Part shown: positions 7,110 to 18,115 of the stretch, piece by piece
Numbering within the stretch: position 1 is the stretch's first letter
Layout of the letters: every line of letters starts with the position of its first letter
NCBI GenBank assembly: GCA_040394635.1
Contig: JBEBRW010000028.1
Coordinates: forward strand, 1-64,000
DNA: 64,000 nt
Reading direction: 5' to 3'
Origin: UBA5239 sp040394635
GTDB lineage: Bacteria > Verrucomicrobiota > Lentisphaeria > Victivallales > Victivallaceae
Notes under the pieces: generated by a model
The model's input: the letters and a program-made list of their open reading frames with translations, nothing else
What the model was told of the DNA's origin: nothing
Database searches by the model: none
Program-made: the position numbers and the translations under genes

Positions 7110-8309
7110 ATGGCGCGCAAACTGGATAATTTCACGCTTCACACATTTGAGGGAGTTCTGTATATAACTGGCGTAAGTTTCGTCAGTTATGAAACTGTCA
7201 TGCCTAAAATCGTCGAGTCGCTCGGTGGTTCGCCGATGATGATCTCGCTGACGCCGGTACTGTTCCTCTTCGCCAGTGCTCTGCCGACGGTGTTCATGGC
7301 CGGCTGGTCCGACCGTGTCAAGTACAAACTGCCGTTCCTGAAACCGTTCTGCACGCTGCAGCGCGTCGCCTTCCTGGTCGTGGCGCTGATCGCCTGGTTC
7401 AGCTCCAATACCACGGTGATTGTGTATGCGATTCTGATTGCGGTGATGATGGTGGGACTGATCACCGGGATCATCGCGCCGTTCTGGAATTCGATGTGCG
7501 GCGACACCGTGCCGCGGCGCTATATTCCGCGGCTGTTTGCGATCCGCCTCGGGATCGCATCATTTCTCGGGATTTTCGTGGGGATCATGGTCAAATATAT
7601 CCTGGAATGGTTCCCCGGCAAAAACGGGTTCGGGATTCTGTTCTTCATTGCCGGGGCGCTGATGCTGGCTTCGGTCTTTTTCATGTACCGGATACGGGAG
7701 CCCAAGACGGCAAGCAACAAGCCGTCACGGCTGATGACGATCACGCCGACTTACAAAGAAGTGCTGCAGAACAAAGATATCATCAATTTCAGTATCGTCC
7801 GGGGATTTTTCAGCGCCACTTACATCAGTATCGCCTTTATTCCGGTCAAGATCTGCGCGGACCTGAACTTGAGCGACAGCTGGCTGGGGATTTTCACCAT
7901 CATGGTGGTGATCGGGGCCATCGCGGGGAATTTTTTCACGGTTTACTGGAGCAACCATTTTCCGCTGAAGTATGCGCAGAGTATTGCACTGGGGTGCTAT
8001 ATGGCGACGTTTATCCTGGCGATGTTCTGTTTCAATATCCCGATGGCGCTGTTCATCTTTTTCCTTTTCGGCTTTGCCAAGGACTGCTGGAACTCGGTGG
8101 CATCGAGCATGATCATCGGGCTGCCGGGTAAGCGATTGCGGGCCAAAGGGAGCGCATTCATGGCGATTTCCATGGCACCGCCGCTGTTGATCTGCGGCAT
8201 GATCGGCGCATGGCTGTACGAACTCAGCGGGACCTACATCGTACCGCTGGCGGCCTCGGCGCTGCTGATGATCCCCGGCATGTACTACTCAAACCGGATC
8301 AACCGCTGA
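7110..8309 (+). CDS. major facilitator superfamily transporter
   Basis: A 399-residue integral membrane protein with about 12 predicted hydrophobic helices in two halves separated by a basic cytoplasmic loop around residues 195-215. The loop after helix 2 reads GWSDRVKYKLPF, in line with the MFS motif A (GxxxDRxxxR). The substrate cannot be predicted; the surrounding genes give no strong hint. It has its own candidate promoter at 7050-7078 and no obvious Shine-Dalgarno sequence. Confidence 0.85.
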   Translation: MARKLDNFTLHTFEGVLYITGVSFVSYETVMPKIVESLGGSPMMISLTPVLFLFASALPTVFMAGWSDRVKYKLPFLKPFCTLQRVAFLVVALIAWFSSNTTVIVYAILIAVMMVGLITGIIAPFWNSMCGDTVPRRYIPRLFAIRLGIASFLGIFVGIMVKYILEWFPGKNGFGILFFIAGALMLASVFFMYRIREPKTASNKPSRLMTITPTYKEVLQNKDIINFSIVRGFFSATYISIAFIPVKICADLNLSDSWLGIFTIMVVIGAIAGNFFTVYWSNHFPLKYAQSIALGCYMATFILAMFCFNIPMALFIFFLFGFAKDCWNSVASSMIIGLPGKRLRAKGSAFMAISMAPPLLICGMIGAWLYELSGTYIVPLAASALLMIPGMYYSNRINR

Positions 8310-8326
8310 GTCCGAGACAATTTTTT

Positions 8327-8356
8327 CATAGGACGAATGAGGCGTATAGGAGACGG
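8327..8356 (-). repeat. degenerate 9-bp repeat (CGTCCTAT type)
   Basis: On the minus strand this reads as a decayed run of CGTCCTATN units (CGTCCTATG, CGCCTCATT, CGTCTCCTATA). The same unit is found in phase in the DegP-like signal peptide at 43587-43622. Confidence 0.55.
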
Positions 8357-8373
8357 CTGGTAAGCTCAAAAAT

Positions 8374-8451
8374 TTGTCCGACTCGTCTGAAATGTCCGAC
8401 TCGTCCGGGTTTTAACGGAAACACTTGTCCGACCAATTTGATTTGTCCGAC
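8374..8451 (+). repeat. 9-bp array of GTCCGAC units in the PFOR leader
   Basis: Units TTGTCCGAC (8374), TCGTCTGAA (8383), ATGTCCGAC (8392), TCGTCCGGG (8401) are followed by a 15-base spacer and then TTGTCCGAC (8425), CAATTTGAT (8434), TTGTCCGAC (8443). The family is the same as at 2-61 (reverse complement) and 467-511. It occupies the 256-base gap between the MFS and PFOR genes. Confidence 0.85.
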
Positions 8452-8479
8452 AAAAAATATAAAAGTATCTAAAAGCAGG

Positions 8480-8507
8480 TTGAATTTTTCCGAAGATGTG
8501 ATATTGT
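8480..8507 (+). promoter_or_regulatory. candidate promoter for pyruvate:ferredoxin oxidoreductase
   Basis: TTGAAT at 8480-8485 and TATTGT at 8502-8507 have a 16-base spacer. They lie just downstream of the 9-bp array and about 60 bases before the start codon. Confidence 0.4.
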
Positions 8508-8565
8508 TCCAGATGGTATTTTATTCTTTGACATTCTAACGCCATTTAAAACTGGAGGTTTAAAC

Positions 8566-12084
<3,519 letters not shown>

Positions 12085-12110
12085 TTCCGATTACGCTGAT
12101 CCGAATACCA

Positions 12111-12145
12111 ATCCCGGCCGGAAAACCTCCGGCCGGGATTTTTTT
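12111..12145 (+). terminator. rho-independent terminator after nifJ
   Basis: A perfect 11-bp stem (ATCCCGGCCGG with CCGGCCGGGAT), a 7-base loop and a T run at 12139-12145. Confidence 0.95.
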
Positions 12146-12263
12146 GCTATCTATCCCGGTTGAAAAGCCTTTGGTTACAGTTTATTCATACTTTTATCTT
12201 ATACTTAGTGCTGTTCAGATGTTTTTAGATGGAACTTTATTTGTACTTTTTGTGTCTAAAAAC

Positions 12264-12292
12264 TTGACATTTTAAGCATTAACGGTTAAAAT
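12264..12292 (+). promoter_or_regulatory. sigma-70 promoter for the sensor kinase
   Basis: TTGACA at 12264-12269 and TAAAAT at 12287-12292 are 17 bases apart. A 9-bp inverted repeat (GTTTTTAGA at 12221-12229, TCTAAAAAC at 12255-12263) ends exactly at the -35 and could be a regulator site. Confidence 0.7.
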
Positions 12293-12339
12293 ATGGGAAT
12301 GAGGGGAATTCGGTAGGTTTTAGTAAAAAGAGGATAAAT

Positions 12340-14499
12340 ATGCCTGATACCAATAGCAATATTGGAGAGTTTGTCAACTCCGGGGTAATCGTACCCGGAG
12401 CAGACGATATTGAGCGCACCACGGAGTTGCTGGAGAGACTCCCGGAGGAAACCGGGGACATCGAGTATCTGCTTGGCGACGAGAATTTCGAGGCCGAGTG
12501 CCCGGATTTTCGCAGTCGCTTCAAATTCATCTGTTATTTTGCCGCCGGCGGGATGGGCCAGGTCGGCAAGGCGCGCGACCTGACTTTTGACCGCGTGGTG
12601 GCAGTGAAGTCCCTGAAAGAGAAATATCGCAACAACCCCTCCGCAATCAAAGCTTTTCTCGAGGAATGCCGTCTGAATGCTCAGCTGGACCATCCCTCGA
12701 TCGTACCCGTTTATGCCATGGGCAAGAACCAGAGCGGCAGCTGGGAAGTGATGATGAAGATGATCAACGGCGTTTCGCTGGCGGCATTCATCAAGACGAC
12801 CCGGGAAGCGTACGCTGCCAAAAAGGCGACGTCACGCGAGGAACAGCACGCGATGTTTTCGCGTCTGGAGTATTTCCTGAAAATTTGCGAAGTGATCGAC
12901 TACTGCCACAGCCGCAAGATCATTCATGGCGACCTCAAGCCCGAAAATATCATGATGGGCCAGTACGGCGAGGTGTACGTGATGGACTGGGGCTGTGCCC
13001 GTTATGACGGCGCCGTGCCCGAGCGGCTCACCGGGACGCCGAATTACCTGCCCCCCGAATTCATCAAAAACCGCAAGGTATCGGTCCAGTTGGATATTTA
13101 TTCGCTCGGCATGCTGCTTTTTGAGCTGGTCACGCTGCAGCGGAGCCGGGGCGACAATTCCGGGAGCAAGCACTCCGGCACCGGGGCCACGACCCGGCAG
13201 AACATTCACCAGCCGGAGCAATGGCATTTCCAGGATAATATCCCGGTCAAACCGGCGATGAAGGCGATTATCAACAAAGCCACGGCAATCGATCCCGGCG
13301 ACCGTTACCGGAGTGTTACCGAGTTGGCCAACGACGTGCGGCATTTTATTTTCAATGAAGAAGTTTCCGCATATCCGGACAATTGGTTCCGCGGCAGCAT
13401 GAGAACAATCTTCGCTAATCCGGTGAAAAGCCTGTTGGTGGTCGGATTCTGCTTTGCACTGCTGGCCGGGCTGCTGGCTTATTCGTATCATGAATCCAGT
13501 ATGTTGAAGCAGAAAAACACCATTGCCATGATGCAGCGGGCCGAGTTCCAGCGTTATACCAATGAACTGGCTTCGGCGGTGGAGAAAAATTTCTTCACTA
13601 CGCAGGCGCTGCTGATGCTTTATGCGGACAACATGGTCGAGCAGATCCGGAATTTGTCCAAGCAGAAAGTTTCGTTTTACAGCAATGAGCAGTACAGCAA
13701 GCCGGAAACCAGTCCGCCGGATATCCAGAAGTCGACGCTTTACGAACATCCGGTGACCGTGAGGAACATCGTGACTTATCCGGCCGGAGGAAAGAGCATC
13801 AAGCCTTATCTCAATTTCGAAGAACAGGAGTTTATCCATATCTGCCGGAAAACCGTCAGCACCGACTTCGATACCCAGGATGTGACCACGGCTATTTTCG
13901 GGCGCATTCTGACTTCATACAGCATGCTGAACCGGTTATTTGTCTTTGATCAGAACGGGACCGGATATAGTTTTCCCGGGACTTACGACCAGCCCGGAAC
14001 CCCTCAGTATACCGAGCGCTGGCTGAGTGCCGATAACCAGACCCGGGACCGGCAGATCAAATGGGGATTTCCCTATGCCGAAAAAAGCGGTGTCTACCGG
14101 ATTATCGTCCGTTTCCCGATGTTTAACCGCAACGAGGAATATACCGGCATGGCCGGTTTTGAACTGCGCTGCGAGCAGGTTCTGGAGCCGTTGGCCAAAG
14201 CATATGTGGATGATCCGACTCATGGTCTGTATTTCGTCGATACCCGCGGTGGTATTCCGATCCGGCTCGTCGGCAAAGGTCTGATCATGCCGGACAAAAA
14301 CGACCAGTACGAGGACGGCATAAGAGGAGCGGAAATCCTGCGCCTGGCTGAGCGGTTAAAAGGGAATGGCTTCCATCAATTCGAAGTAATAATCGGCGGT
14401 AAAAACTGTTTGGTTTCCGGAGCGAAAATCGGCATCATCAACGGAATACTGATCTCATTGACCGACTGCGAAGACCTGGATAAACATTATCACGAGTGA
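12340..14499 (+). CDS. membrane Ser/Thr protein kinase with an extracytoplasmic Cache-like sensor
   Basis: A 719-residue receptor-type kinase. The kinase domain spans about residues 60-345: glycine loop AAGGMGQVG (68-76), Lys90, catalytic loop HGDLKPEN (H196, D198, K200) and DWG at 216-218 in place of DFG. The catalytic loop has Gly197 where HRD kinases have Arg. One membrane helix follows at about 362-383, then an extracytoplasmic domain of over 300 residues. Its segment WGFPYAEKSGVYRIIVRFP and then GMAGFELR resembles the ligand-binding half of Cache sensors. A stimulus outside the membrane would thus control phosphorylation inside. It is a single gene with its own promoter at 12264-12292, before a minus-strand gene. 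Ligand and targets are unknown. Confidence 0.85.
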   Translation: MPDTNSNIGEFVNSGVIVPGADDIERTTELLERLPEETGDIEYLLGDENFEAECPDFRSRFKFICYFAAGGMGQVGKARDLTFDRVVAVKSLKEKYRNNPSAIKAFLEECRLNAQLDHPSIVPVYAMGKNQSGSWEVMMKMINGVSLAAFIKTTREAYAAKKATSREEQHAMFSRLEYFLKICEVIDYCHSRKIIHGDLKPENIMMGQYGEVYVMDWGCARYDGAVPERLTGTPNYLPPEFIKNRKVSVQLDIYSLGMLLFELVTLQRSRGDNSGSKHSGTGATTRQNIHQPEQWHFQDNIPVKPAMKAIINKATAIDPGDRYRSVTELANDVRHFIFNEEVSAYPDNWFRGSMRTIFANPVKSLLVVGFCFALLAGLLAYSYHESSMLKQKNTIAMMQRAEFQRYTNELASAVEKNFFTTQALLMLYADNMVEQIRNLSKQKVSFYSNEQYSKPETSPPDIQKSTLYEHPVTVRNIVTYPAGGKSIKPYLNFEEQEFIHICRKTVSTDFDTQDVTTAIFGRILTSYSMLNRLFVFDQNGTGYSFPGTYDQPGTPQYTERWLSADNQTRDRQIKWGFPYAEKSGVYRIIVRFPMFNRNEEYTGMAGFELRCEQVLEPLAKAYVDDPTHGLYFVDTRGGIPIRLVGKGLIMPDKNDQYEDGIRGAEILRLAERLKGNGFHQFEVIIGGKNCLVSGAKIGIINGILISLTDCEDLDKHYHE

Positions 14500-14504
14500 T
14501 CTGA

Positions 14505-15326
14505 TCAGGGAAACTGAAAGCCTTCGATCATATTTTCGGTGTCGAAGGTGGTCCACTTCATCGCCCGCTCATAGTTCATGAAAGCTTCATTGACGGTGTC
14601 TGCCGTGACGGCTTCGCCCTGATACGTCAGCGGCGGCGCGTGGCTCGGCGAATCAAGCAGGTTCAGCGTTACCGGTCCCGGGATTTTGAATGGCGCAATC
14701 TGGTCCTTCCGGGCCAGGCCGCGTTTGACGGCTTCGGCGATGACTTCGCAGGCGCGTGCAGGAATCAACGAACAGGCCTGATACGGCGACAGCGCCTGCT
14801 TGACCACGGCGGTTTCGATGCCGGGGATTTTTCCGCTGATTTCGGCGGCAATCTTGTCGTCGCCGCTCATCATGACCGTGGGGATGCCGAGGTCGCCGGC
14901 GATGGCGGCGGCCATGGAGCCCTCGCTCAGAAACATTTCACCGTTGTTCACGTCCCATTTCGAATGCGGGATAATCGCCTTCGGAGTACCGGCCATGGCA
15001 TGCATGCCGATCAGCACCATGGCGTCGAACGACGAATCCAGCAGCGGCAGCCAGTGAGGCCCGCTGCAGTTCCGGCCGTGAATGATCCGGCAGCGCGGAT
15101 CAAGGTCCTCGAAAATGATGTTATAACCGCTGCCGTGGTTGTCGTTGACCACCACTTCGGCGGCACCGGCCTCAAAAGCGGCATTGACCGCGGCATTGAC
15201 CTCGGCGGTCAGCAGGCGGTACATCCGGTGGCGGTGCTGAATATTCTCATAATTCGGGTTGGAACGGTTCTCCTGGTAGCAGAACCCCGCTACGCCTTCG
15301 ATATCGGTCTGGACGTAAACTTTCAT
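14505..15326 (-). CDS. M55 family D-aminopeptidase-like metallopeptidase
   Basis: A 273-residue protein of the DppA (M55) family, zinc peptidases that act on D-amino acid peptides. It begins with the conserved TDIEGVAG (D8, E10), followed by NDNHGSG and GMHA metal-site segments. The ATG at 15326 gives the normal family N-terminus. A GTG at 15338 would overlap the upstream lipoprotein stop by four bases (GTGA) and is a real alternative. It is the second gene of a two-gene unit with that lipoprotein. D-peptide processing during cell-wall recycling is plausible but unproven. Confidence 0.85.
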   Translation of the reverse strand: MKVYVQTDIEGVAGFCYQENRSNPNYENIQHRHRMYRLLTAEVNAAVNAAFEAGAAEVVVNDNHGSGYNIIFEDLDPRCRIIHGRNCSGPHWLPLLDSSFDAMVLIGMHAMAGTPKAIIPHSKWDVNNGEMFLSEGSMAAAIAGDLGIPTVMMSGDDKIAAEISGKIPGIETAVVKQALSPYQACSLIPARACEVIAEAVKRGLARKDQIAPFKIPGPVTLNLLDSPSHAPPLTYQGEAVTADTVNEAFMNYERAMKWTTFDTENMIEGFQFP

Positions 15327-15334
15327 GCTAAATC

Positions 15335-16060
15335 TCACAGGTCTTTGGCTGTTTCAACAGGGCGCAATTCATCCGCCGGATTTTGGGGGTCGAGCGGCAA
15401 CTCGGGATCGACCGGCGTGGCCGTGGTTTCCGGGGGAGCGGTGACGACGACATCCGTTTCCTTGGCCGGGGTGAAGTCGGCCGGGTCCTCGCCGATCAGC
15501 GGCGCGAGCGGGCCGGGCTTCGCCGGTACCAGTGGAGTGGTCTCGATGGTGGGGCGGCGCTCTTCCTGGAACTGGCGCAGGGCCTCCGCGTAACGTTCCT
15601 TGTAGACCAGGAACAACACTTTGGCTTCGAAACGCTGGGTCTCTACCTCGCGCACGCTGCGTGAAGTGGGTTTGCCGAATGAATCGTACGGCGTCCAGAC
15701 CCCGTCCCGCATGGATTCGCGCTGGTTGGAGCCGAACTGGGCGAAGCCGGTATCGTTGACGGTGGTTTTCTTGACTGTTTTGAGGTCAACCTTGACGACC
15801 TGGATGGCGTCGGCGCCGCGCTTGGCAGCTTCCTCCATCAGCGCATAACGCACATCGTCGTTGGTGCGGTCCGAACCGCAGGCGGCCGTGGCCCGTCCCG
15901 CGACGCGGTAAGTATCGGCCGGTACCTCGTCCCCGGTGTTGTACCAGCGGATCTGGCGGTAGGGGTCCTGGTCATAAGTCTGACCGACGTAATCAATATC
16001 GATGCAGCCGGTCAACCCCGCAAAGGCGATCAACGGCAGGAGCAATTTTCCAAAACGCAT
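15335..16060 (-). CDS. predicted lipoprotein of unknown function
   Basis: A 241-residue exported protein with a lipoprotein signal peptide and lipobox LTGC. The start at 16060 places the signal peptide at the N-terminus and has AGGA seven bases upstream; a longer frame from 16111 would add residues before it. The mature part has an alpha/beta region (ALMEEAAKRGADAIQVV) similar in feel to heavy-metal-binding YbjQ-like or DUF4156-like folds, and then a Pro/Thr-rich tail (about residues 180-241). I do not recognise the family. It is transcribed with the M55 peptidase. Confidence 0.75.
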   Translation of the reverse strand: MRFGKLLLPLIAFAGLTGCIDIDYVGQTYDQDPYRQIRWYNTGDEVPADTYRVAGRATAACGSDRTNDDVRYALMEEAAKRGADAIQVVKVDLKTVKKTTVNDTGFAQFGSNQRESMRDGVWTPYDSFGKPTSRSVREVETQRFEAKVLFLVYKERYAEALRQFQEERRPTIETTPLVPAKPGPLAPLIGEDPADFTPAKETDVVVTAPPETTATPVDPELPLDPQNPADELRPVETAKDL

Positions 16061-16129
16061 ATTCAATTCCTGTTTTATATAAAAAATACCATGAAACCGG
16101 GTGATTTTCAAGGGGGAATTCAGTATATG

Positions 16130-16158
16130 TTGACTTTTTCGATGATTAAGGTTATATT
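16130..16158 (+). promoter_or_regulatory. sigma-70 promoter for the 81-residue protein
   Basis: TTGACT at 16130-16135 and TATATT at 16153-16158 with a 17-base spacer, 33 bases before the ATG. Confidence 0.65.
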
Positions 16159-16191
16159 ATATCCGAATCAACGAAAAAGGGTTTGCAGCTG

Positions 16192-16437
16192 ATGACAAGT
16201 AATTCAAATAAAGACTCCGGAGTGCTTCTGGGCGTGGGCCTGGACAATCAGGATGAGCACAAACGCATTACCAAGGGCGAGAATTTCTATCTGGTCGGCG
16301 GCAGCGAGGAAACCCATGACCGGATGACCGAGACCGTCGTCAAATTCAACGAAAAACTCTCCGCCAAAGGCAAGCACCTGAGCGAAATTTCCAGCAAGGA
16401 ATTCGTCGACCTGATGCACGAGGCCAGTGATCGTTAA
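16192..16437 (+). CDS. small conserved-looking protein of unknown function
   Basis: An 81-residue soluble, polar protein. It has a glycine-rich beginning (LLGVGLDNQ), then KRITKGENFYLVGGSEETHDRM and an amphipathic helical end. No family is recognised and no membrane segment or signal peptide is present. The ATG at 16192 is chosen; a TTG at 16183 is possible. A good promoter at 16130-16158 supports expression. Its 3' end overlaps the convergent radical SAM gene by four bases, so the two transcripts run into each other. Confidence 0.7.
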   Translation: MTSNSNKDSGVLLGVGLDNQDEHKRITKGENFYLVGGSEETHDRMTETVVKFNEKLSAKGKHLSEISSKEFVDLMHEASDR

Positions 16438-18026
16438 GCGCTGCGCAGGTCGGTGCCCGGACGGCTGTTCGCCTGAATGGCATCCGCATAGATCAGATAA
16501 TGTTCACAGCAGAGCCGACCGTGGAACGGCAATTCCGGCAGCCATACTTTGCGGCGCTCCCACGTATTGATTTCGTCGGCCGCCAGCGGGGACTCGTAAT
16601 CACCGGTTTCGAAGTCGCGGCGGAAACGCAGTTTCATATCGTGAATCGGGCGTCCCTCGAGGTCGAGAATCCGGTTGTGCCCCAGAATTTCCAGTCCGTA
16701 ACGGGCCGCGCGGCGGCTGAAATCGGTGTGGTCGAAAAGCACAAACGCGCTCGCCGTCATGCCGTCGATATAGTTCCAGGCCTGATCCAGAAAATCGAAG
16801 GTCTCGTTCAGGCAGGTTTTGTTCGAGCCGGGCGTGCCGAAAATCATCATCAGCAAGTTGGAAATCCCTTCGGCCGAGGCGTTTTTGATCACTTCCAGCG
16901 AGGTGTCGGCCTTGGTTCCCTTGTTCATGATATCGAGAAGCTGCTGCGAGCCGCTTTCCATGCCCCAGCTGATCCAGCAGCAGCCGGCGCGGGCGGCTTT
17001 GCTCAACAGCGCCGGAGTGTATTCGCCGATGGTCCGGGCCATGACCTGAAAACGGCAGTCGAGCCCCAGCGCCAGAATCGCGTCGCTGAGCTCATTCAGG
17101 TAAACCGGGTCCACATACTGGTCGACGATATAGAAATGGCGGCAGCCCAGCTGCGTTCTCCGTTCGAGCATCTCCTGCGCCATGACCATGGCGGGACGCT
17201 GGCGGTGCCGCCCGAATGAGTTGTTGTGCGCGCAGAAGCGGCATCTGCGCCATTTGCAGCCACGGCAGCCGTAGATGGGCAGCACCGGGACCGGGTTAAA
17301 ATAGCCGCCGTCAGCCAGCAAACTGAAATCGGGGTTCGGCAGCCAGGAAAGATCATCGACCACCGCCGCTTTGCCGGCAAACACGATACTGCCGTTGTCG
17401 CGGTAATAACATCCGGGGATTTGCGCCGGAGACCAGCCCTTGAGCAGCGCTTCGAACGGAATTTCGCCTTCGCCGGTCAGGACCATGTCGACGAAAGGTG
17501 CCGCCTCGAGCAGTTCCACCGGTGAGAGCGCGCTCATGGCGGCGCCGCCGATGACGATGCGGCTGCCGCAATGAAGCTCGCGCACCAGATATTTCGCCTG
17601 TGCTAGAATGAAGGGCAGCTGATCCAGGTACATGGCGGAGAACGCGATGATTTCCGGGGTGTTGCGGGCGATCCGGTTCGATTGACGCGTGAGCATGGCG
17701 GCGAGTTCGCCGGCGAGGCCGTTTCCGGCTAGATAGGACCTGGCCTGCTGGAGCAGCTTGCCGATCTGTTGTTTGGCCAGTGGCATATGGTCCCAGTTGG
17801 CGGCGTAAACCTGCGGATTCAGGAAAGTCTCAAGCGGGCCGCGGGCAAAATTGCGCATGGAACTCAGGCGGAAATCCGAATCGCACAGATGGTGCCACAG
17901 TTCAAGGTTGGCGTCGAAGAGGTCGACGGGGGTATTCTGACGGTTTGCCGCGGCGGCGAGACAGGCGATGCCCAACGGCATGTAAGTGGGCCCGGTATGA
18001 GGCGAAAAAACTAATATGGTACGCAT
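16434..18026 (-). CDS. B12-binding domain radical SAM protein
   Basis: A 530-residue protein with an N-terminal cobalamin-binding-like domain (about 1-200, including PLGIACLAAAANRQ and TGEGEIPFEALL) and a radical SAM domain from about 250. The cluster cysteines are C254, C257, C262 and C265 in GCRGCKWRRCRFCAHN. The usual C-X3-C-X2-C is absent; C254-X7-C262-X2-C265 fits the spacing seen in some B12 radical SAM enzymes of RiPP maturation. The end of the protein (about 430-530) has an Asp/Trp/Arg-rich region. Such enzymes often methylate unactivated carbons, but no substrate is evident here and no RiPP precursor is clear. Confidence 0.8.
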   Translation of the reverse strand: MRTILVFSPHTGPTYMPLGIACLAAAANRQNTPVDLFDANLELWHHLCDSDFRLSSMRNFARGPLETFLNPQVYAANWDHMPLAKQQIGKLLQQARSYLAGNGLAGELAAMLTRQSNRIARNTPEIIAFSAMYLDQLPFILAQAKYLVRELHCGSRIVIGGAAMSALSPVELLEAAPFVDMVLTGEGEIPFEALLKGWSPAQIPGCYYRDNGSIVFAGKAAVVDDLSWLPNPDFSLLADGGYFNPVPVLPIYGCRGCKWRRCRFCAHNNSFGRHRQRPAMVMAQEMLERRTQLGCRHFYIVDQYVDPVYLNELSDAILALGLDCRFQVMARTIGEYTPALLSKAARAGCCWISWGMESGSQQLLDIMNKGTKADTSLEVIKNASAEGISNLLMMIFGTPGSNKTCLNETFDFLDQAWNYIDGMTASAFVLFDHTDFSRRAARYGLEILGHNRILDLEGRPIHDMKLRFRRDFETGDYESPLAADEINTWERRKVWLPELPFHGRLCCEHYLIYADAIQANSRPGTDLRSA

Positions 18027-18068
18027 TGCGTTAAATTATCCTGAAAATATAGCCCATTAATATACTGT

Positions 18069-18103
18069 GAAAATGGAAAATTGAAAATGGAGAATTGAAA
18101 ATT
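18069..18103 (+). repeat. heptamer array left of the methyltransferase gene
   Basis: Five 7-bp units: GAAAATG, GAAAATT, GAAAATG, GAGAATT, GAAAATT. It lies 12 bases beyond the stop codon of the minus-strand methyltransferase gene. Inverted copies lie at 20716-20743. Confidence 0.9.
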
Positions 18104-18115
18104 AATGAGAAGAAA

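Noticed and set aside
16192..16437. RiPP precursor for the radical SAM enzyme
   Set aside because: No Gly-Gly-type cleavage site with a small core, few Cys/Ser/Thr near the C-terminus, and opposite orientation; kept only as a low-interest question.
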